Shown here in pieces: positions 31,653-45,084 of a DNA stretch of 64,000 nucleotides. This DNA is from Scalesia atractyloides (lineage: Eukaryota; Streptophyta; Magnoliopsida; Asterales; Asteraceae). The stretch lies in assembly GCA_947069175.1 (NCBI GenBank), contig CAMTDV010000023.1, forward strand, positions 84,640,391 to 84,704,390, read 5' to 3'. The position numbers and the translations under genes are program-made. Position 1 is the first letter of the stretch; each line of letters opens with the position of its first letter. The notes beneath the pieces were generated by a model that had not been told where the DNA came from, ran no database searches, and saw only the letters and a program-made list of their open reading frames with translations.

Positions 31653-33651
31653 TGTGACATTTGTACATTTTTAGTCATTGAACAATACGGAACATTTTCG
31701 TATTTAATACTATCTTATGTTTTATTTGCGAGGATGTATATTTATCAATCATTATACAATCCTGGACATTTTTATTCAATGAAAGCTTGCATTTAATTGT
31801 TAAGAATGCAAAAATGTCAAATATTGCACAAATTCGGTCATTTTCGTGTTCGATAAAGTTTTATACTTTATTTACAACCGTACAATCGAACGAACCGACA
31901 TCCACAATATTTCCAGACAAAATCCAAGTTACGCATGCCTTAACGCCTTTATATAACCTAAATATAAGAAAAAGAGGGGTTAAAAATGACGAAACGCGAC
32001 CATACAAGTCCAGGGGCCAAAATTGTCCAAAAAAAAGTTTGCTTCATCACCAAGTTTGGCCACCTATCTCCAATTTTCGACACCTTGCACTCATTTTGCC
32101 ACACTTAATTTGGTGTTAACACATGTTAGGACACTAATCCACACTTGGTAACACTTGTCATCAGCTCCTTGATCCTAAAGTACTATAAATACCATTTGAT
32201 TCATCCATTTTTTTTCACATCACTTCAAAACACTTCAAAGCAAAGTGTGAAGTTCTTCTTTCTATCCTTCTTGGAGCTTGTTTCCAGCCTTTAGAAGCCT
32301 CCTATCTTGAGTTCTGAAAGTGTTTTGCAACACAAGTAAGAACTCTTCCTAGTTCTTTCATTATTTTAGCTATTTTGAGCTAAAATTCAAACAATTTGGC
32401 TTCCTGTTTGACTTTCGGTTCTGACCATTTTGGTCAAGTCAAAGTTCAAATTGAATTTTGCAACGTGATCATAATCACGAAGGTATTAATCCCTTGCGAT
32501 TGCACCTTCTGATTACCACGTTTAGTAGGCGAGATGACGAGTTAAAGGTTTACGAGTTAAAAGTAAAAAAAATGTATAAAAATGCATTTTACGATGAAAA
32601 TGTTTTTCGGTATTAAAACTTAATGTTTTGACACCTAATAAGTTTTATAACATTATTAGACATGTTCAAACATGTCTAACTCGTCATTCTAGTTTAGTAC
32701 TTATTTCTTAGTCGTAAGTCGAGCGGTTTTACTACCGCTTTGACTTTCGAATCTGACCCGTTTGGTCAATCTTAGAAATTGACCAGTGCATTTTTATGAC
32801 CATGGTAATTTAGGGAATAACCCTCTGATTTTATACCTTATATTCATATAGTTTGGTTAGTTATATGATGAGTCAATTTTATATACTTTTAAAATGCCAA
32901 AAACACCCTTTTTGCGCATAAAATGGTCTTAAACATGTAAGACCATAGTTTTGACATCTAAAATGATATTATAACATAATCAAACTTGCTTTGATATATA
33001 AGACTCATCATAGGACATATTTAACCATCCAAACCCATAGTTATGCTTGCGACCCATTAAAGTGGCGTAAACCATTTTAACAAGTCGTAACGGGTCAAAG
33101 CACTTAAGAACTCTTCCAAATCAGAATGTAAGGTATTATAAACCATATCATATGAGTCCCATCACTCATTTGGTTTATAAGACCTCATTCTACCCAATCC
33201 TCCAATTAAAGTCTCGACACACTAACATAGTATTCCGATACATTAGGACACACTTGAACTCTTCAATCCTTGAGCTTTGTTTGATCATTTGAACAAGACA
33301 TTTATGCTATCCCAAGTGAGTACATAGCCCCTCTTTTACGTTTTCAAATGTTTTGGGGTGATTCATTGTGCCTATCACTACTTTCTTGTTTTCATGACAT
33401 TATACATGTTTTGCTTATCAAGTACATATAGTACATGATTTCAAAGACATTTTTGCTTTATATGTTGACTTAGCATACCTATACCTAGTACATGATTTCA
33501 AAGACATTATTGCTTGGTATATTGAATTAGTATGCCAAGTACATGATTTCAAGACATTTTCATGACTGACATTGTTCAAGACATATTGGTGCGTTGAATA
33601 TACAATGATACATTCATTAACATTGATCACGACGACCGGTAGTATGTATGT
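31653..33651 (+). mobile_element. LTR of another gypsy-type retrotransposon (ends uncertain)
   Basis: Starts TGTGACATTTGTAC, cutting the previous LTR. It has a TATA box TACTATAAATACC at about 32181-32193, followed by a leader with TCACTTCAAAACACTTCAAA, as in plant LTR promoters. No coding sequence lies in the following 2 kb. A three-copy tandem repeat around GTACATGATTTCAAAGAC lies at 33428-33560. The right end is not defined: at 33652 the sequence TGTCACACCCCGACC looks like the start of a reversed LTR. No target duplication was found. Confidence 0.5.
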
Positions 33652-34029
33652 CACACCCCGACCCGCAGCGGAATAAATGCCGGGGCATGGTTGGGTTATC
33701 ACCAAAGCTCATTATATTTACTAACAACTTTCATATTTATTAAATTCCAATTTAGTTTCAAATATCCAACACGAAATTTCATACAAGCACAAACGATAAA
33801 CCAAACGATTGTTCTAAATGAAATAACTTGTTTATTCTTCTAAGGCCATCCTATGTGTTTCTTCCCTCGGCTTGTTCACCTGTATCATGCGTAAGACATA
33901 AAATTTGGGTCAACAAAAGTTGGCGAGTGAACCTTTATAAAACAATTTTAAAAAAATTTAATTTTATTGTTGTTTAAATAAAATTGTGCATGAATCATAT
34001 GTGAACAGATGCCCTAATATAACCAATCA
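33652..34029 (-). mobile_element. Fragment of a reversed gypsy LTR entering the abnormal island
   Basis: TGTCACACCCCGACCCGC, the reverse complement of a chromovirus-type LTR 3' end, then readable AT-rich sequence to about 34029, after which the base pattern changes abruptly. Confidence 0.4.
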
Positions 34030-37000
34030 CAAGAAAATTAAAAATTTTTTAAAAAAATTAAAAAAACTTTTTTAAAAATTCTTTCCCCAAACGACCAAAA
34101 GACTTTTAAAAAAATTTTTTCTTTTTAAAAAAAAAGTTAAATACCTTAAACAAAATAAAAGACTGAAAATTTTTAAAGGGGACATTAGGTTAAATTAATT
34201 CCCCACATTTATTTTAAAACAAAAAAACTTTTGATTTAAAAAAGAAAATTTTTTTGTAAACAGGAATTTTTGAAATATTAACACCTTTTTTTTTCAAAGC
34301 AAATTCAAAAAAAACCTTTTGTTATACAGCTTTTTTATTATTTTTTTAAAAACTTTGTTTTAAAAATGTTTTTTTTGACATTTTAAAGGGGGGAGGGAAA
34401 AGGACTTTTTTTCAAGAAAAATTTTTTTTTTTTTATTTTTTTCCCCAAGAAAATGTAAATAATTTAAAATTGGTAAACAAAATTATTTTCCATGTGTTTA
34501 AAAAAAATTTTGTAAGGGGTGGGTTTCCGCCAGGGTTTTTTTTAAAAGGGGGGGGTTTATTTAAAAAAAGATTTTGGCCATTTAAAATTTAGGATTTTTT
34601 TAAACCCCAGTTTTTTTAGCCCCAAACAAATTTTATCTTTTTTAGATTTAAAAAACTTTTTAAAAACCCTTGGATTTTTTAAAAAAATTAAAATTCTTTT
34701 TTTAAAACTAATCTATCCAAATATTTTTTTTATTTCACCTTCTTTTAAACCCAATTAAAAACAAGTAAAAAAAAGCCCCTTGGAAATTTAAAACCCAAAA
34801 TTGGAAAAACCCCAAAATTTATTTTGGGGGATACGGGGCCCACATTTTTAATTTAAAATTAAAAACTTTAAAAACCGTTTGACCCAAAGTAAAATTTTGG
34901 CCGGGTTCCCCCAAAAGGGTGTTTGGGGAAAGGGTTTTTAAAAAGGGGTTGGCTAAATGGTAGCATGAAGGGCTTGACTTTATTGGGGTTCCCCCCCACA
35001 GAAAAGGGAACTTAAAAATCCCACACCAAACCGGAAAATAAAAACCCCCAAAACATAAAGGGGAAAATTGTTTTTTAATCACCCCTTGGATGTTTTTTTT
35101 TTTAAAAAAATTTAAACGGCCCAACCACAAGATGTCATTAAAACCCCCTTTCGAAAAAGCCAGGTTGGTTCTGAACTAAACCTTAATGGGGAAACTTTTT
35201 TAAAAGGGCGAAAGAACCAAATTTCAAACCCAAAGGGGAAAAAAGGGGAAAAAGGTCAAAAATCCAAAAGTCTGGGAAAGGGAAAAGTTTCGTTCGCTTT
35301 TGTTAACAAAAAAAGCTGCCCCCAATAAAACCCCTCCCCCCCAAGAGAAAAGCAAAATTTGTCCGGCAAAAGGGATTTTTTAAAAACCCCCTAAACTGCT
35401 TTAATGAAAATTTTGTATTTTACCATTGGCCCCCTTGATTTTGTTTGGGAAATAAGGGGCGCCTTTTTAAACCCCAAAACCAAGCAACCCCTCCCCCCTA
35501 CCGCTAAAAGTGGGTTTTTATCCTAAAAAAACAATGCCCGAACAGAAGAAATTTTGAAAAAGGCGACAAAAACAAAAATGCAAGAGGGTTAAAAAAAAGG
35601 GTTTGGGCTTCCGTCAAAAAAAAGCCCCCTTCTTTTTTTTTAAACTTTTTTTCCCATAAATTTTACCAGATTTTAGCCTTTTTCCCCCCGAAAAATGGAA
35701 AAACCCTTAAACAAAATCTAGTGCGTCTTGTACTTTTTGACGAACTGCCATTGCCCAATCCTTTTTTTTTCCTTGCCCAAAATTTCAAAATTTTTTTCAA
35801 AAACTGGACAAACCAACAAAATCCCCCCCCCCCTAAAAAACGGAAAAATTTTCCCACCCCTTTTTTGCTTTTTTAAAATCAAAAGCGCATTTTTTTTAGG
35901 ACCCCCTTGGGCAATAGTTTTAAAATCGGGAGTAGAAGTTTTGAATCCTAAAAAAACTCTTTTAAACACCCCTGGGAAAACTTTGTATCCCTATGCCAAC
36001 CCAAATTGGCGAGGGAAAATCGTTTCCAAAGGGGCCAAAACCCTTTTTTCCATAAAAAAACACAATTAACTTAAATTTGCCCTTAAAGGAGGATCCCGTC
36101 CCAAACCAGTGGGTTGGGGTAATTTCCCTTCCGGGGGGATCAAATGCAATTTTAAAAAATTCCCAAAGGCGAAAACATCAATTTAAAGGATCGAACTGAT
36201 TTTTTAGAAAAATTTTTTTTTTTTAAATTTAGCTTTTTATTTTTCCCCAATTTTATAGAAAATTTTGGAGTTAACTTAAAAAAAGCAAAAAACATTTTCT
36301 TTACCCCTTACTTCCAATTTCACCCCAGATCCCCTGCATTTTTCCAAGGGGTTAGGTGGTGTTTTAAATGGTTTTAAAAATTTTAAATTTTAAAATGAAA
36401 AAGTCCCGAAAAATTTTAAAAAAAAATATAAAAAATGACCCGCCCTGTTTTTCTTTAAATAACGTTTAAAATTAATAAAACTTTAAATTTTGGTTTTAAT
36501 TGAGTTTGTTTTCTATAAAATTTATTTGAAAATTTCAATCTTAAAACAAAAACTCTCAGAACGGGTTTTTTAAAGTTGAAAATGATTTATTTTTTTTAAA
36601 TTTAGTAATAAAAAGAAAAAGGTCTAAAATATTCCCCAAACAATTCACCCTCATTTATTTTTTTTTCCATTTTTAATGTAAATTTTTTAAAAGCGTAAAT
36701 TTGGAAATGTAGGTGTGTTTTATAAAAATTTTTAAAAAATTAATATTTTTAACTGAAACAAAATTTTAAATTAACTGGTTTTGAATATTGTTTTTTAAAT
36801 TTTTTTATAATTTGGTTTTCAAGAAGGTAAAAACCCCCAAATTTTTGAAATCAAAACTTTTTTTTTGTTTTAATTTTGGTTTTCCTATTTAGCCCCAAAG
36901 GGGTTTGACTTTACGTTGATTTGAAAACCTACTTCAATAAATTGTTTTTCAAACCCGATTTTTAAAGGGCAATTTGTGGGAATATTGGGGGCGGTTTGAA

Positions 37001-40000
37001 GAATTTTGGGGAAAAAATGTGGTTGGACAATTTTCTTATTTCAAACAGGGGTGATTTACTTGGTTTTTGTTTTCACTTCGAAAAAAGGTATTTTGGGGTT
37101 GATTTTTCCCAACCCTTAAAACCAAAGGTTCTCAAACCTTTTTAAAGTTTTTTCCCATTTTCCTTTTTTTTTGGGGGAAAAATTGAATTGTGTTAAAAAT
37201 TTACAAATTTTTGAAGTGATTAAATTAAATTTTCTCTTAAACAACAAGTTTTTTTGTGCCCCTTTTAAAAACCTTTTCATGGGGGGATTCGGTCTAAAAA
37301 AAATTTATTAATTTTCCTTTCTTGCTCTCTTTGATTTTAATTATTTTATTAACAAAATATTTTTTATAATGAAGGTAATATTTTTATTTCAAAATTAAAA
37401 TGGAAATTTTAAAAAAAATTCTTTTTATTTTTTTTTTAAAATAATAAAGGAAAATTTCCAAAAAAGTTAGGTAAAGTGAAGGAAATATATTAAAAAATAT
37501 TTTCTATTAAAAGGAAAATTTCTTAAATAATTTTAAAGGAATAGACAAATCCTATGTTTTATTTTTAACTAAAAAAAAAAAAAAAAAGGAAGGATTTGAG
37601 GTAAAATTTAATTTTTTTTAAAATAAGAAAATCTTTTTGTCCGATTTTTTGGGAAAATAAAAAAATTAAAAGCCGGTCCAAATTCCATTTTTCCCTTTAA
37701 AAATAAATTTTTTAAAAATTGGGAATTTTTTTAAAAGGGGAAAATAACTTTTATTTAAAAAAAAATAAAATAAAAAAAAAAAAATTTAAAAAACCCAAAC
37801 CACCCCCCCCCTTTCCCCTTTAATCAAAAAAACCCCCCAAAACCCCCAAATTGGGCTGTATCAAACCCCCAAAAAAATTAAAAAAAAACTATTTAATTTT
37901 TTTTCTCTTCTTAATAAAAACCACTCCCCAACAAATCAAAGGGCAACAACAACTTTTTTGGTTTTAGCATTGTTTTTTTGGTTTGGTTTGTTTTTTGAAA
38001 ATTTTCAATCTTTATTTTTAAAATTTTTATAGGTCTTAAAAATTTTTTTTCTTTATTTTTTTTTTCTTTTTTTTTTCATGCTTTTTTGTTTTTTTTTTGT
38101 ATTAAAATCTTTTTATTTTATTTTGTTTTTAGTTATGTTTTTTTCCCCAATTTTTTTTTCCTTTTTTTAGGTCTTTTTTTTTTTTTTTTAAAAATTATTT
38201 TTTTTTAATTTTTTTGCCTTTTGCTAAAATTTTTTTTTCCCCTTTGTTTTTTTTTTTAAAAATCTTTTCTTGGCCCCCCCAAAAGGGGTTTATGTTCGCC
38301 AAAACCGAACCCAATTTCCTGTTTTATTACTACTGTTTTTTTAGATTTCAAGTTTTTTTTTTTTTTCCCCACCCAGCCCACTTCATCATTAAACCCCCCA
38401 CATTTTTTTAATTTTGTTTAAATTTGTTATCCCCATTTTTCCAATTTCCCATATCAGAAATTTGTTTAAATTAATTAAAAATTTAGAATGAAAAAAAAAA
38501 AAGGGGAAAAATTTAAAAACTTTTTTCTTTTTTTTTAGTTGGGAGGGGAAAAAAAAAAAAAAAAATTAGGGGGAATTGCCTCTAATTTTTTATGTTTCAT
38601 TTTTAAAAAGGTTTTTCCCTTTAATTTCATTCGGGGGTTTTTTTTTTATAAGAAAAAACTGGAAGTTTGCCAGTTATTCCTATTTTTTTTGGTTCTTTGA
38701 AAGGGAAGCTTACCTTCCAACCCACTTTTTTTTTAAAAATGTTTTTGGGAAAAAAACCTTACAATTTTTTAAATTTTAGTTTAAAAACCTGTACAATTGC
38801 AGGTTCAAAATTTTTTTTTAAAACCCCGGTTAATTCCCTGAAATTGTGTTTTGGAAAATTCTACTTTTATTTTTTTTTTTTTTTATTATTTTTTTTTTTT
38901 TTTTTTAATATAGATTTTTGGGGTTAAAAATTGATTAATTAAAGTGTTTTTTTAATTTATCATTTGGTATTTTATTGAAATTTGGTTTAATTGTAATTGT
39001 TACCAATGGATTAAATATACTAAAACTGAAATGAATCACAGAGGTTGGGGGTGAAGGGGGGGGGAAGATGGTGATAAGGATTTTTGGGGTTAATTTCATA
39101 AAAAATTAACTGACAAGTTTTTGGTTAGACACAAAGTTGAAATTTGTTAATAAATTGGACTTAGATACTTACAAATTGAAAACCCCGGTACTCGACTTTA
39201 AAAATTTTGGATTTTGAATAAACGGTTAAAACATAAAACACAAGATCAAAGTTCACTAAGATCATGACCCAAAGAACAAAATGGAGGCAACACTGTATAA
39301 GTGAAGTACAAAAAAAACAAAAAAAATGTTTCGGGTTTTAGATTTATAATAATATAATGGGTTAGGGGTTCATGTAAAAAAAAAAGTTGAGAAGGATAAG
39401 AAAGATTTTGAAGGTAACAGTGCCCCTTTTTTTTTTTAGTTTAAGTTAAAATTTTAAAATTAATTAAACTAATTAGGGAAAATGAAAATTGTAAATTTTG
39501 TGGATTTTGAGGATTCTTTTTTAAGAAAAACAAAGAAAATAAACACCAAAATAAAAAAAACAACCTTTATAGAAAAATTTATAAAAAAAAAAATAATAAA
39601 AAACACCCAACTATAAAAACCCCAAAACTTAAGAACAATTTTTAAAAAAAATTTAACATAAATAACAAAATAAACCCAAAAACGGACCTTTTACGCAAAA
39701 AAATTAACAAAAAAACACCCAACTAAAAAAAACCCCAAAACAGAAAATTACGAAAACCCCAAAATAAACAAAAAAAAACCCCTAAAAAACACCTTTGTTA
39801 AAACATAAAGAAAAAAAATTTTCTAAAAATTAAAAGGGACAATTTTTTTTAAAAAAATCAATAGGGGTTTAAAAAGATAAAAAAAAATTATTAATTTTTT
39901 TAAAAAAAGGGGGGCCCGTAAAAAAGTTATTACTTTTAAAAAAAGGGGGAATTTCTTTCCCTTAAATTTAAAATTTTTTTAAATTTTAAAAAAATTTTAA

Positions 40001-43000
40001 AAATTTTTTTTATCCCCCTTTTTTAAAAAATATTGTTTAATTTTAAAAAACCCCCATTTTTATTTTTCAAAATATCTAACTAAAAAAATTTTAAATACAA
40101 TTTTAATTTTTTACCCCGCATTTTTAATTTTTTCTAAAAAAAATATCCTAATAAAATAATACAAAATAAATAAAAAATTAAAATGAAAAAATGGTTCATG
40201 AAAAGGGGGGGAAAAAAAAAGGGACCCTTATATTAAAAAAGTTTTTTGAATTTAATTAAAAAAAATTAAAACCTAATCGGAATGGTAAAAGGGGGAAAAT
40301 TAAAATTTAAATTTAAAAAACAAATTTAATATAACTTTGGGGTAAATTCAATTTTCTTTTAATAAAAAAATTTAATATAACATAAACCCCCAAATTTTTT
40401 TAAAAATTTAAAAATACATTTTTTTATAAATTTAATTTTATTTAATATGTTATAAAAAAATCTAAAAAAAAAAAACCCTTATTAAAAGTAAAATTTAAAA
40501 AACCCCCCAATTTTCCCAAATAATTTTTTAAAAAATTTTTATTAAAAAATATGTTTTTTTTTTAAAAACAAAAAAAATTAAAAAACTTTAAAAAAAAGTT
40601 GTCCAAAAAAAATACAAAAAATCAAAAAAAAAATATTTTTTTAAAACAAAAACTTCTTCCGGGTTTTTCCGTTCCCCCAAACCTATCCCCGATCATACTT
40701 AAGTTTTTTTCCTTCAGTACCTCACTCGAAAATTTTAAATTTCTGTTTTTTAATTTCCGGGGTTGGGCCACTAACTTTTTTCAAAAGGTTCCAGTTAAAT
40801 TTCTTGCAAGATGAAATTTAAACATTTTTTCTCATTTTATTTTTTTTCAGTAGCCTCACTTTTCGCAATTAGCCCTCCGTTTTTTAATCACAAACCACTA
40901 ACTTTTCTTGCCGCATTTTTTTTATAAAAATTTTTTTCGTGCAATCAAAAAAGCCCCAAACTTAATGGGTAAACCCTTCCAAAATTTATTTCAATTTTAA
41001 CCCGCCTCATAAATGTTTTGACAAACACAACATCCGATAAAAAAATTTAAAAAAATGGAATCTTTTGCTGGTAAAAAAATCCAAAAACTTAAACAACAAC
41101 TTTTATTAAGGCCCCTGGGGTAAACCATATGGGTTTATTTTCCCAAGCATTTTCAGCGCCACCCCCCAAAATCTCCCCAAGTACCCAACATTCTAAAAAA
41201 TTAATTTTTTTGATATTTAATTATTTAAAAAAAAAAAAATTAAAAAAAATTTTATTAAAAAAACAAAACAAAAAAAAAATACATTTAAAAACAAAAATTT
41301 TAAAATTAAAATATGCCATCTACGTTTCCTTTAACACCCACAAGGTTTCGAAAACATCATTTTTTAATTTTTTTTTTTAATTTAATATAAAAATTTTTTT
41401 AAAAAAATGAAAAAAATTTTCTTTTAAAAAAAAAAGTTACAATTATTAAAAAAATCAAACCAAAAAAAAACAAAAAAAAAAAAAAAAAAAAAAAAACAAA
41501 AAAAAAACCGGCAACCCGAAAGGGGGGGGCCCTTTTGACGACCTCCTCAAAACCCAACTAAACGAAAAAAAAAAAACCACAAAAAAAACCTTCAAAAAGC
41601 CCAAAAAAAAAAAAAAAAAACCAAAAACTTTAAAAACAAAAAAAAATTTTTTTTTCCCCCAGAGCCAAAAAACCCAAAAGACCATTCTTTTTAAACCCAA
41701 AACCCCCAACCCCCCCCACCCCCGAAAAAAACCCCCCCAAACAAAATTTTTAAACCAAAAACCCACAAATCCCATCCCCTAAAAACCCGACACCCCAAAA
41801 ATTTTTTGCAAAAATAAATTTTTTTGGGAAACCTTTGAATTTAAAAAAGGAGCAAAAAAACAATTCTTTTTTCCCCGGCGCCAAAGTCTCCCAAAACCCT
41901 TTTTGGGAGACATTGTTTTATTGGGAGGAGGCCCCCCCACATGGCCCTTTTAAATTTTGGAAACCCCCCCCAAATTGGGAAAATAAGACAAATATGGAAA
42001 CCTTGATCCGAAGGGGCCTCGTATAAAAAAATGTACTTTTTTAAACCTTAAAAAATCTCCCCCAAAAAAAATTTAAAAAAGACAATATAAATTAAAATTG
42101 ATTCGCACGGGGGGGCTTTAATGTTGACATAAAAACTTTTTTTTTCCAAAATTTTAAAAGAAAACCCCTTCATTTTAGAAACAAATGTATGGTTCGAAAA
42201 TGGAATCACGGGAAATTAAAATAGCCAAAGAAAAAATTAAAAAGTTTTTAAATCCACCCAATTTTTTAAAACCAGGCAGATTTTCAATAATCAAAAATCA
42301 TTTCCAATAAAATTAACTAAAATTTTTTACAAAAGATATGTAAAAATTTGAAATCCACAGGAAAATTTTAAAAAGGGGCCAGAAAAAAATAAAATCTAAA
42401 TCATCAAAAATTTAAAACCCCCTTGCCACATTTCTCCTTTTCCCCAAATAACAAAAATAATTTTTTTTACAAAATTTGCCCGATCGTGAAATGTTATCCT
42501 AAGGATAATTTTAATAGCCATGAAAAAAATAAAAAAATTTGCAAAAGGGTTTACATTGTGTCCTTCATCCTTAAAAACAGTTACAGATTTAATTATTTTA
42601 AATTAAAAAAAAAGATTTTTGGTATTTTTCGAAAAATTTTAATTTAAACCCCAAAAGGGGGGTATGAATAATTTTGAAAGGGTTTTTTTCCCAGGACGTG
42701 AATTTAATAATTAGTAAGTTTTTAAAGAAAAAGGGGGTGATAATTGAGGATTTTGTTTTGGGAAATGATAAAATTTTAACAGTATGTTAAATCAAAAAAT
42801 TTTTTTAGCTAAAAACAATTAAAATTTTGGGACACCATGTTTTTTTTTACCAAAATTTTACCGGGTCAATTCGGGGAAATTTAAATAAGAGATTTTTTAA
42901 AAATATTTAAACCCCAAATAATTGGTTATTTTTGGGATTTAAAATTTTATAAAGCCCATTGAAGAAAATACAGGAAATTTCAAAAAGGGTTTTTAACGAA

Positions 43001-44290
43001 TCCTTTAAATATTTTTTGTTCGAAAAAAAAATTTAATTTTTTGGTAAAAGGTAAAAAAAAAAAGGGAAATTTTAAATTTAAACCAAAAATAGGGGTTTTT
43101 CAAAACTTTTGTTCAAAACAAAAATATTTTAAAAATTTAGATCCACAAAGTTTTCGACTTCAAATTTTGTCCGCCCCAACCTTAATTTGTCCCCTTTTTT
43201 CCCAATTTTTTAAAAATTTTTTGATTCCGGAAAAAAATTTGTCAGTTTCCTTTTGTGAAGAAGGATTTCCCCTTTAAAAAATTTTTAAAAAGGGGATTCT
43301 CAAAAGAAGCTAAACTGGCTACGTACAACGGGTTTTCCAAAAAATTGAAATTTTTACATTAAATTTTGATCTCGTTCAAGAGGCGCTTTTGAAATACAAA
43401 TCACCCCCTGAGTCACGCGAAGCTATCTCGATAAACCCCATCAAATGAAGAGCTAGATAATTAGGTGAAGGGTTTTTTTATACATTTTAAAAAATGAGGG
43501 GAGAGAGTTTTGTATGGTTTGAGTTATTTGTGATTGAGGAGTGTAAAATTATGTTTTTTAAATTAAAAAATTTTAAGTTTTTTTTGAATCGACCGTTGAT
43601 AAACGTTTATTTGAAAAAACCTCGAAAATAGATATGACGCCCTTTAAAAGGGTTGACGAAGAGAAAAAAGGCGCCCCCATGGCGCTTAGGAAGTGAGGGG
43701 GGGGCTTGGGGTTTCAAAATGGGTGTTTGGGGCCCGGGGGCTAGCCACACCGTGTGATCTAAAAAAAACTTGGGCGTATTTTGGGGGAATTAAACTAAGT
43801 TTCACATGCTATGGTTAGATTTTTTTTTTACATCCCAGTTTGTTTTCCCAACAACCCTTCCCCCTTTGCGCACAAGAATTGTTGGGTAAAAATTTTTTAA
43901 TTGAGTAAACTCTTTTCCAATCTTAGAAAAAAAAATTTTTGGAAAAAAAATTTTATGCTCAAATAAATCAAATTATTGTTGTAACTTTGGGAAGGTTTAA
44001 CTTGTTTTTTAAATAAGTTTTTTTTTTTTTTAACCGAAGTCTTTTTTATGCAGAATCACACATAAATATTTAGGATTATATTTTTCTGTGTTTTTTGTGG
44101 GGTTTTTTGGTTTCAATTTTTATTTTCAATATCAAAACAAAGATCTTCATATGATAAAATATTATACCTGTAATGAATGAAAAAAAGGGGGAAGACACCC
44201 CAACCCCGAATATAATGTACTTTTAGAATCATAAAAAAAAATTTGCCTCGTTTCTGCAAACGAAAGAAAAAAAAATGAAAAAATATAAAT
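34030..44290. other. Homopolymer-dominated island, probable low-quality consensus
   Basis: For about 10 kb nearly every base is part of a run (AAAA, TTTT, CCCC, GGGG), in all four bases, with runs of 8-20 common. Sequence on either side is normal. No ORF, repeat boundary or motif survives that I can defend; the open frames here are long only because they are runs of Phe, Lys, Pro or Gly codons. Slightly more normal patches occur near 38990-39310, 42480-42560 and 43300-43450. Failed base calling or consensus over a repeat is the most likely cause. I annotate no gene in this interval. Confidence 0.8.
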
Positions 44291-45079
44291 AAGGGGAGTC
44301 GAATGGCATCTCAAGCAATGAATACACATGATTACTACCCACCGGGTTAGATTTTTGTTTTTTATTTGGGTTTTAAAAAATCCTGACTTTCACGTTAACT
44401 CAATTAATTTCAATTAATTACAAAATCCCGCTTAAAATTTACTCTCACCTCCCCGGGATACGACTACCGATTTTTTTCAACCATGATATTTTTAAATTTA
44501 TGATTTTTAAATTTAAGATAAAATAAAAGGAGAAACGACGCAATAGATTAAGTAATAAACCTTAACTTTTGGAATTGACTTGTAGTAAATTGTTCATATG
44601 CATATATCTTGTTCGGGTCACAATAAGATGAGATGTGTTGTACTCGTATAGGTAAATAGTTTCATGATACGTTAAATATCATTTGAAGAGTTGTGTATCT
44701 TTTTAGTGTATCAAGTTAAAGAGATACTCATACTTCATTGCATAGTCCAATGTAGTTAGTAGAAAGGTTCATGTCTAGTTGAGCCATGAATATGAAATAC
44801 TTGAAGTCATTCAATGGAGTTCTAAATGAAGTTTCATTGCCTCTACTGATGTAGTTATTAGTTAGTAGTAATCTGCATGTCCATGACTGTCACGTAGGCA
44901 TCATTGACCCGCCATTGTGTATGGTTTGACTATATTCAACATTCAGTTAATCTATTAGCACCTTCATACACTCGTAAATTGCAAACAAACATATCCGGTA
45001 ATTATGTTTTTTCACATGTATGATTAGAGTGTTGAGTTTTATAACGTGCGTAATTTCATATCGTGCGCTTGTACGTTAA
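44291..45079. other. Unannotated normal sequence left of the Tork-like copia
   Basis: Base pattern returns to normal. I see no gene or named repeat before the GAAAT target duplication at 45080-45084. Confidence 0.5.
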
Positions 45080-45084
45080 GAAAT
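45080..45084. repeat. Left target-site duplication GAAAT
   Basis: GAAAT directly before TG at 45085; its partner is at 53139-53143, directly after the CA at 53138. Confidence 0.85.

Noticed and set aside
33652..33700. TSD match CGGGG between 31648-31652 and about 33692
   Set aside because: The second CGGGG does not follow a CA terminus and the sequence after it does not continue the interrupted LTR.
35728..36069. 113-residue frame in the abnormal island
   Set aside because: Composition follows homopolymer runs; no similarity to any element domain that I can see.
41455..41775. Phe/Gly/Trp-rich frame in the abnormal island
   Set aside because: Made of A, C and T runs; no domain, and the underlying bases are unreliable.
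43630..43790. GC-rich patch as a possible gene or CpG island
   Set aside because: Inside the unreliable island, with G and C runs of the same artefactual kind.
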